In this document: one piece after another, positions 7,174 through 11,243 of the stretch | Layout of the letters: every line of letters begins with the position of its first letter | Position numbering within the stretch: position 1 is the stretch's first letter | From: Phocaeicola_A sp963624095 | GTDB taxonomy: Bacteria > Bacteroidota > Bacteroidia > Bacteroidales > Bacteroidaceae | Direction of reading: 5' to 3' | Length of the DNA: 11,243 nucleotides | Assembly: GCA_963624095.1 (NCBI GenBank) | Contig: CAVFNZ010000081.1 | Location: forward strand, 1 to 11,243 | The notes under the pieces: model-generated | Seen by the model: only the letters and a program-made list of their open reading frames with translations | Told to the model about the DNA's origin: nothing | Database searches by the model: none | Program-made: the position numbers and the translations under genes

Positions 7174-8463
7174 TTATTTCACACGGATTGATTTTCCTGC
7201 CGTGATGCGGGTGTCCTTCATTCCGTTGAGCCGTTGCAGCTGTTTCACGCTCACACCGTATTTTTCCGCGATGGTCGAGAGCGTGTCTCCTCTCTTCACT
7301 TTATGGTAAGCGGCAGCTTTGCTCGATGTGCCGCTTTTCGTACGGGAGCTCTTCTGGCTTACGGTTTTGGTATTGTTCTTCACTGCCACGAACGTGCGTT
7401 TGTTCAGCAGTTCGTTCGCCCGGTGGTTGTAGATGGAATCACCGGCATCGATGAACGTGTTGATTTCGGTTTGGGGAAGTCGCAGGATGCTTCCTGCCAT
7501 GCTGTGACCCGGCACGATGTCTCTCTTGTATTGCGGGTTGAGGGTCCGGATCTCTTCCAACGGAATGTGGCAGATGTCGGCTATCTGTTGGAAGTGCAGG
7601 TCGCGGTTGATGTGCAACGTGTCCGTGTCTGCCGGCAAGGTGGCGTCCAGCGGGCAGATGTTGTGGTCGCAATAATAGTTCATGATGTAGTTGGCGGCGA
7701 TGAAGGCCGGCACGTAGCCACGGGTTTCGCGAGGCAGGTAGTTGTAAATCTCCCAGTAGTCCGTGCTTCCGCCTGTGCGGTGGATGGCTTTGTTGATGTT
7801 GCCCGGTCCGCAATTGTAGGCGGCAATCACCAGGTTCCAGTCCTTGAAGATGTTGTAGAGGTCGCGCAAGTATCGTGCCGCGGCGTAGGTCGCCTTTATC
7901 GGGTCACGACGTTCGTCCACCAGACTGTTCGACTCCAGTCCGTAGAGCTTGCCTGTTTTCAGCATGAACTGCCAAAGTCCGGAAGCACCCGCACGCGAAG
8001 TGGCTTCGGGTTTCAGTGCCGATTCGATGACGGGCAGGTATTTCAGTTCGTGCGGTAGGCCGTAAGCGTCCAACGCTTCCTCGAAGAGGGGAATGTAGAA
8101 ATTCCCGACTCCCAGCATGACGGAAACGACGTTGCGCAGACGGCCGCTATACAAGTCAATGCATTGGCGCACAATATCGTTGTAGGGCATCTCTATCACA
8201 CCGGGGATGCGCGACAGGCGGGCGATGTACACGGAGTCGGGGTAGACGGGATTCACACTGTTCTGTTCGCAGTCGTTCATGGGCGCGAGGAAATTCTTCA
8301 CGCGCCAGTCTTGCAAGAGGGTGTCTATTCCCAATGTCATGCTTTCGGGCAACACGACTTCCTCGTCCTGACCGTCTTTTTCGGTATGCAACACGATACT
8401 GCCTTGCGCCGAGGCCTGCAATGACAGGAATAGAATGATTGATGTGGTTAGAAATGTTTTCAT
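7174..8463 (-). CDS. MltD-like lytic transglycosylase with C-terminal LysM
   Basis: This encodes a 429-residue exported murein lytic transglycosylase, cleaving the MurNAc-GlcNAc bond of peptidoglycan. Residues 1-19 form a signal peptide ending ASA before Q20, without a lipobox cysteine, so a periplasmic soluble protein is likely. The SLT (family 1) domain spans roughly 100-250: catalytic glutamate E147 in VIESAL, SGLWQFM at 161-167, AYNCGPGN at 215-222 and the downstream YLPRETRGYVP at 242-252. A divergent LysM-like stretch is visible near 283-330 (LHFQQIADICHIPLEEI), then a Ser/Thr/Lys linker, then a canonical LysM at 386-429 (VKRGDTLSTIAEKYGVS). The domain order matches MltD, but similarity to E. 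coli MltD is only architectural. The ATG lies 6 bp after the DUF5683 stop, and rel begins 5 bp after this gene's stop, so it sits inside one transcription unit. Confidence 0.92.
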   Translation of the reverse strand: MKTFLTTSIILFLSLQASAQGSIVLHTEKDGQDEEVVLPESMTLGIDTLLQDWRVKNFLAPMNDCEQNSVNPVYPDSVYIARLSRIPGVIEMPYNDIVRQCIDLYSGRLRNVVSVMLGVGNFYIPLFEEALDAYGLPHELKYLPVIESALKPEATSRAGASGLWQFMLKTGKLYGLESNSLVDERRDPIKATYAAARYLRDLYNIFKDWNLVIAAYNCGPGNINKAIHRTGGSTDYWEIYNYLPRETRGYVPAFIAANYIMNYYCDHNICPLDATLPADTDTLHINRDLHFQQIADICHIPLEEIRTLNPQYKRDIVPGHSMAGSILRLPQTEINTFIDAGDSIYNHRANELLNKRTFVAVKNNTKTVSQKSSRTKSGTSSKAAAYHKVKRGDTLSTIAEKYGVSVKQLQRLNGMKDTRITAGKSIRVK

Positions 8464-8469
8464 GCTATG

Positions 8470-9237
8470 CTAAAATCTTATGCTACACTGTAAACCTACG
8501 GAACCTTTTCTGTTGGTTTTGTTTTCTATGATTGTGGGCTCCACCCGAAGTCCCAAATCCTTGGAAATGTCGAAGTTGGAGAGCTCCGCATCCACGTAAG
8601 CGTCTATCACCGACAGCACATACACGCCGATGAAACAGAAGATGCTCAGGTCGCGGTAGCGGCGGTAGAAGTCCTTCTTGTTCTTGAAGATAGTCTGGAA
8701 ACGCGACTCGTTGCCCGTGATGTTGTAGTTGGGCGGCAGGAAGTCCATAAAGCTGTTTGTGGTCGGGTCGTCGTCCATGATGTCGAGGTAAGCCTGCGAG
8801 TAGTCGGAGTACATTTGGTTGTTCCACGACAGGGCGTAGGCGCACGCCACGAAACCTCCGTAGACGATTGGCAGTTTCCAGTATTTACGGTTGTAAATCT
8901 GTCCGCCTCCGGGAATGACCAACGCCAGCCATGTGGCTTTCTTCGGGTCGGGAATCCACTGCTTCTTTTCCTTGACGGGCGCACCCTGCAGGGAGTCGCT
9001 CTTGGCCATCAGGCTTGCCGTGTCCACCGGTGCTTCCAGTTGTCTCATCCGTTTTTGTTCCTCCGCTGTCAGACTGTCTCTCTGCGCGGGCGACACGATG
9101 CCCATCCGCCGTTTCAGCGCATTGGGTACGGCGGTGGTGTCACTCCTCACTTCCTGTGCCGTCAGCGCACCCGCCGCTTGCAGGAGGCAGATGAGCAACA
9201 AGATTCGGTAACGGTATGTCTGTATAAAGTGTTTCAA
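8470..9237 (-). CDS. DUF5683 family envelope protein (TTG start)
   Basis: This encodes a 255-residue protein of the DUF5683 family, found in Bacteroidetes and of unknown function. A hydrophobic N terminus (11-27, ending LTAQ) looks like a signal peptide. A Gln/Lys-rich charged stretch follows, then the family core PDPKKATWLALVIPGGGQIYNRKYWK near 96-121 (key PKKA, PGGGQIYN, YWK), two hydrophobic segments (about 122-137 and 197-213), and a C terminus ending SIRF. The start is TTG at 9235-9237: the frame is closed by a stop 27 bp upstream with no ATG or GTG between, and the next internal Met (M45) would remove the signal peptide. It lies 13 bp after parB and 6 bp before the transglycosylase. Its fixed company with parAB and a peptidoglycan enzyme suggests an envelope or division role, which is inference. 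Confidence 0.85.
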   Translation of the reverse strand: MKHFIQTYRYRILLLICLLQAAGALTAQEVRSDTTAVPNALKRRMGIVSPAQRDSLTAEEQKRMRQLEAPVDTASLMAKSDSLQGAPVKEKKQWIPDPKKATWLALVIPGGGQIYNRKYWKLPIVYGGFVACAYALSWNNQMYSDYSQAYLDIMDDDPTTNSFMDFLPPNYNITGNESRFQTIFKNKKDFYRRYRDLSIFCFIGVYVLSVIDAYVDAELSNFDISKDLGLRVEPTIIENKTNRKGSVGLQCSIRF

Positions 9238-9250
9238 GACTTCGTTCGGG

Positions 9251-10144
9251 TTAGTTCTGTTTTATCTTGTCCAGTATCTCCATGATACGTTCCAGGTCCC
9301 CTTCGTTGTTGAAGGGAATGCTGATTTTACCTTTTCCTTTCGCCGTGCAGGTGAGCTGCACTTTTGTCTTGAAGAAGTCGGACAGATGGGTCTTCAGCAG
9401 GTTGTACTCCTCGGAGAGTTTCTTCTCCTTGGAAGCTATCTTCTTGTTGCCGCTCACCACCGCTTCGCCTTGACTCAGGTCTTTCACCATCTCTTCCACC
9501 TTACGCACGGAGTAGCCGTGTTTCATGATTTCCTCGAAAACCTTTATCTGTGTCTGCGGATTGTCCAGCGTCAGCAAGGTACGTGCGTGCCCCATGTCAA
9601 TCTCTTTGTTTTGCAGTGCCATCTGGATGGGGGCGGGCAGTTTCAGCAGGCGCAAGTAGTTGGCAATGGTCGTGCGTTTCTTGCCCACGCGCTCGCTCAG
9701 CCGTTCCTGTGTCAGTTCGTACTGCTCGATAAGGTGCTGGTAGGCGAGGGCTATTTCCAACGAGTTCAAGTCCTCGCGTTGGATATTCTCGATGAGGGCC
9801 ATTTCCATCACGTTCTCGTCGTCCGCCGTGCGGATGTAGGCGGGGATGGACTTCAGCCCGGCCATCTGTGAGGCCCTGAAACGACGTTCGCCGGCAATAA
9901 TCTGGTACGAGTCGTCGCTCATCTTGCGCAGTGTGATGGGTTGGATGATGCCGATTTCGGCGATGGACTCCGAGAGTTCGCGCAAGGCTTCCGGGTCAAA
10001 CTCCCTACGCGGTTGGTTGGGGTTGACCGAAATCTTGTTGAGCTCTATCTCGTTGATGGAGGAAGAACCCTCTGTCTGTATGTCGTCCATGGACATCAAG
10101 GCATCGAGACCTCTGCCCAAAGCGGAATATTTCTTTTTAGCCAT
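9251..10144 (-). CDS. parB: Chromosome partitioning protein ParB (Spo0J family)
   Basis: This encodes a 297-residue CTP-dependent DNA clamp that loads at parS sites and works with ParA in origin segregation and SMC loading. It begins with the basic ParA-stimulating tail MAKKKYSALGRGLDAL. The N-terminal ParB/sulfiredoxin-like domain (about 30-120) contains the GERRFRA CTP-binding box at 85-91 and ENIQREDLNSLE at 119-130. The helix-turn-helix parS reader lies around 143-170 (LTQERLSERVGKKRTTIANYLRLLKLP), followed by further DNA-binding helices (IDMGHARTLL at 182-191). A short C-terminal dimerisation region (about 245-297) ends in ILDKIKQN. The length is typical of chromosomal ParB. Its ATG lies 6 bp after the parA stop. 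No good full parS palindrome was found in this window. Confidence 0.96.
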   Translation of the reverse strand: MAKKKYSALGRGLDALMSMDDIQTEGSSSINEIELNKISVNPNQPRREFDPEALRELSESIAEIGIIQPITLRKMSDDSYQIIAGERRFRASQMAGLKSIPAYIRTADDENVMEMALIENIQREDLNSLEIALAYQHLIEQYELTQERLSERVGKKRTTIANYLRLLKLPAPIQMALQNKEIDMGHARTLLTLDNPQTQIKVFEEIMKHGYSVRKVEEMVKDLSQGEAVVSGNKKIASKEKKLSEEYNLLKTHLSDFFKTKVQLTCTAKGKGKISIPFNNEGDLERIMEILDKIKQN

Positions 10145-10150
10145 AGCTTA

Positions 10151-10915
10151 TTACTTGTTTCGTTTGATGATTTCTTTTGCCAGCGAAAGATAGTTGAGCG
10201 AACCTTTCGATTCCGCGTCGTAGAGGATGACGGGTATCCCGTGGCTCGGTGCCTCGCTAAGTTTCACGTTGCGTTGGATGACCGTGTCGAACACCAGCTC
10301 CTGGAAGTGGCTCTTCACCTCTTCGTACACCTGGTTGGCCGAGCGCAGACGGGCGTCGAACATGGTCAGCAGGAAACCCTCGATGTCCAGCGACGGGTTC
10401 AGCTTCGACTTGATTATCTTAATGGTGTTGAGCAACTTGCTGATACCTTCCAGGGCGAAGTATTCGCATTGCACGGGGATGATGACCGAGTCGGCGGCCG
10501 TCAGCGAGTTTACCGTAATCAAGCCCAGTGACGGCGAGCAGTCGATGAGGATGTAGTCGTAGTCGGCACGCATCGGTTCCAGTGTTTTCTTCATCACCTT
10601 CTCGCGGTTGCTCATCTGAATCATTTCAATCTCGGCACCCACCAGGTCGATGTGTGAAGGAACGATGTCCAGTCCCTCGATGTCGGTGGTGAAGATGGCC
10701 TCTCTGATGTCCGCTCCACTGACCAGGCAGTCGTAGATGGACACGTCAACATCCTTCAGGTTGACACCCAACCCCGACGACGCATTGGACTGTGGGTCAG
10801 CGTCAATGACCAGCACCTTCTTCTCCAACGTAGCCAGCGAGGCCGCGAGGTTAATGGTTGTTGTGGTCTTTCCCACACCGCCTTTCTGGTTGGCTAATGC
10901 TATAATTTTTCCCAT
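10151..10915 (-). CDS. parA: Chromosome partitioning ATPase ParA (Soj family)
   Basis: This encodes a 254-residue deviant-Walker P-loop ATPase that binds DNA as an ATP dimer and moves ParB-parS complexes. Motifs: deviant Walker A KGGVGKTT at 11-18 with signature lysine K11 and catalytic-site K16, the A' motif DADPQ at 38-42, Walker B ILIDCSPSLG at 122-131 with D125, and the conserved NVKLSEAPSHG near 218-228. It lacks the N-terminal helix-turn-helix of plasmid P1-type ParA proteins, which marks it as the short chromosomal Soj type without autorepressor. The ATG is preceded by a strong Shine-Dalgarno, and the stop TAA is immediately followed in frame by a second TAA. It leads the five-gene cluster and has its own promoter at 10958-10965. 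Confidence 0.97.
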   Translation of the reverse strand: MGKIIALANQKGGVGKTTTTINLAASLATLEKKVLVIDADPQSNASSGLGVNLKDVDVSIYDCLVSGADIREAIFTTDIEGLDIVPSHIDLVGAEIEMIQMSNREKVMKKTLEPMRADYDYILIDCSPSLGLITVNSLTAADSVIIPVQCEYFALEGISKLLNTIKIIKSKLNPSLDIEGFLLTMFDARLRSANQVYEEVKSHFQELVFDTVIQRNVKLSEAPSHGIPVILYDAESKGSLNYLSLAKEIIKRNK

Positions 10916-10920
10916 GTATC

Positions 10921-10930
10921 TTCTCCTTTA
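10921..10930 (-). promoter_or_regulatory. Strong Shine-Dalgarno of parA
   Basis: On the minus strand this reads TAAAGGAGAA. The GGAG core ends 7 nt before the parA ATG, an optimal spacing. It fixes the parA start, and it stands out because the other starts in this window show no comparable purine box. Confidence 0.75.
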
Positions 10931-10957
10931 TATAGGTTATATGAGTCCTAAGAGATG

Positions 10958-10965
10958 CAAATATA
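10958..10965 (-). promoter_or_regulatory. Bacteroides-type -7 promoter element for the parA operon
   Basis: On the minus strand this reads TATATTTG, a perfect TAnnTTTG match, 42 bp upstream of the parA ATG. The expected start of transcription is about 10950, giving a leader of roughly 35 nt that contains the Shine-Dalgarno. The AT-rich DNA behind it has TTG at 10978-10980, but the spacing is too short for a proper -33 element, so recognition may rest mainly on the -7 box. Confidence 0.75.
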
Positions 10966-11127
10966 GACAATTCTATTCAATTGGAAGCGTTTTTTTAGTT
11001 CCACTTGCACAAGATTAAGAATTATTCCCATTCCCTCACCCCTTTCTGTCGTAATCGGAGGAGTTTCTTCAGTAGCGTTCACCGGTCTGAACTGTCGGTT
11101 TTGTTGCCTCATTCTATCAGTACTCTT

Positions 11128-11237
11128 TTTCGTCCCGACTAATCAGTACTGGCGTACCGATTAGTCGGGACTGGAGTACCGAACGAATGGTACGGGCGTA
11201 CCAACTGAACGGTACTGGGCATGCGACTATATGCCTT
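11128..11237. repeat. 22-bp tandem array of GTACC...GGTAC palindromic units
   Basis: Five consecutive 22-bp units can be laid out at 11128-11149, 11150-11171, 11172-11193, 11194-11215 and 11216-11237; the last is degenerate and the array may continue past the window. The shared pattern is roughly TGGCGTACCGA, then a variable centre, then GGTAC. Units 2-4 contain GTACC and GGTAC (or close variants) on either side of 8 variable bases. The variable centres differ while the GTAC boxes persist, so the symmetry rather than the exact sequence is kept. Confidence 0.75.
11132..11171. repeat. Long perfect inverted repeat (hairpin) within the array
   Basis: GTCCCGACTAATC (11132-11144) is the exact reverse complement of GATTAGTCGGGAC (11159-11171), 13 bp. 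Inside, after one A/C mismatch, GTAC (11146-11149) pairs with GTAC (11154-11157) around a TGGC loop, giving a 40-nt hairpin. No T-tract follows it in either direction, so it is not a classic intrinsic terminator. It spans most of two adjacent 22-bp units. Confidence 0.85.
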
Positions 11238-11243
11238 TGCCTG

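Larger units (their letters stand above)
10966..11243. other. Non-coding region upstream of parA, to the window edge
   Basis: No ORF with a plausible protein, tRNA or rRNA is seen here. The part next to the promoter (10966-11100) is AT-rich, with a seven-T run around 10990-10997, followed by mixed sequence in which I see no structure. From about 11128 to the edge lies the 22-bp tandem array described separately. The next gene on this side is outside the window. Confidence 0.65.

Noticed and set aside
7245..7260. Possible parS half-site (TGTTTCACG) in the LysM coding region
   Set aside because: The second half does not match the palindrome, so it is unlikely to bind ParB.
10261..10276. Possible parS half-site (GTTTCACGT) inside parA
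   Set aside because: Only one half matches the TGTTTCACGTGAAACA consensus, and it encodes the strongly conserved NVKLSEA stretch of ParA, which explains the match.
11229..11239. Plus-strand promoter near the window edge (TATGCCTTTG)
   Set aside because: Spacing inside the -7 box is wrong for TAnnTTTG and no -33 element is visible.

Overview
The window reads as chromosomal core DNA from a member of the Bacteroidales, most likely Bacteroidaceae. Three things point there: the protein families (DUF5683, a lone TrpB2, a Rel with a C-terminal zinc-finger/ACT tail), two TAnnTTTG-type -7 promoter elements of the Bacteroides housekeeping sigma factor, and mostly absent Shine-Dalgarno sequences. The coding sequence is fairly GC-rich for this group. 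I do not assign a species.

Left, rightward genes (1-2496): a TrpB2-type tryptophan synthase beta subunit, endonuclease IV (nfo) and a 53-residue charged small protein. nfo and the small gene are 23 bp apart and probably share a transcript. This group converges on the next one across a 71-bp gap.

Middle, leftward genes (2568-4762): a six-TM YczE/YitT-like membrane protein, transcribed from a good Bacteroides-type promoter, followed 53 bp later by a MATE-family exporter.

Right, leftward genes (4907-10915): a tight five-gene cluster in the order parA, parB, DUF5683 protein, LysM lytic transglycosylase, rel. The gaps are 6, 13, 6 and 5 bp, so it looks like one operon, starting from a TATATTTG promoter and an unusually strong Shine-Dalgarno in front of parA. 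It links chromosome partitioning (ParA/ParB), cell-envelope growth (periplasmic transglycosylase, DUF5683) and (p)ppGpp control of growth (Rel).

Non-coding DNA: both ends of this operon carry short tandem arrays with a 22-bp period. One lies beyond the parA promoter and runs to the window edge (about 11128-11237, built from GTACC...GGTAC palindromes, including a 13-bp-arm hairpin). The other lies between rel and the YczE-like gene (about 4791-4857). These arrays are the least-explained sequence here. I found no mobile element, CRISPR array, tRNA, rRNA, toxin-antitoxin pair or defence system. The genes are ordinary housekeeping genes, and I see no convincing new enzymatic system.
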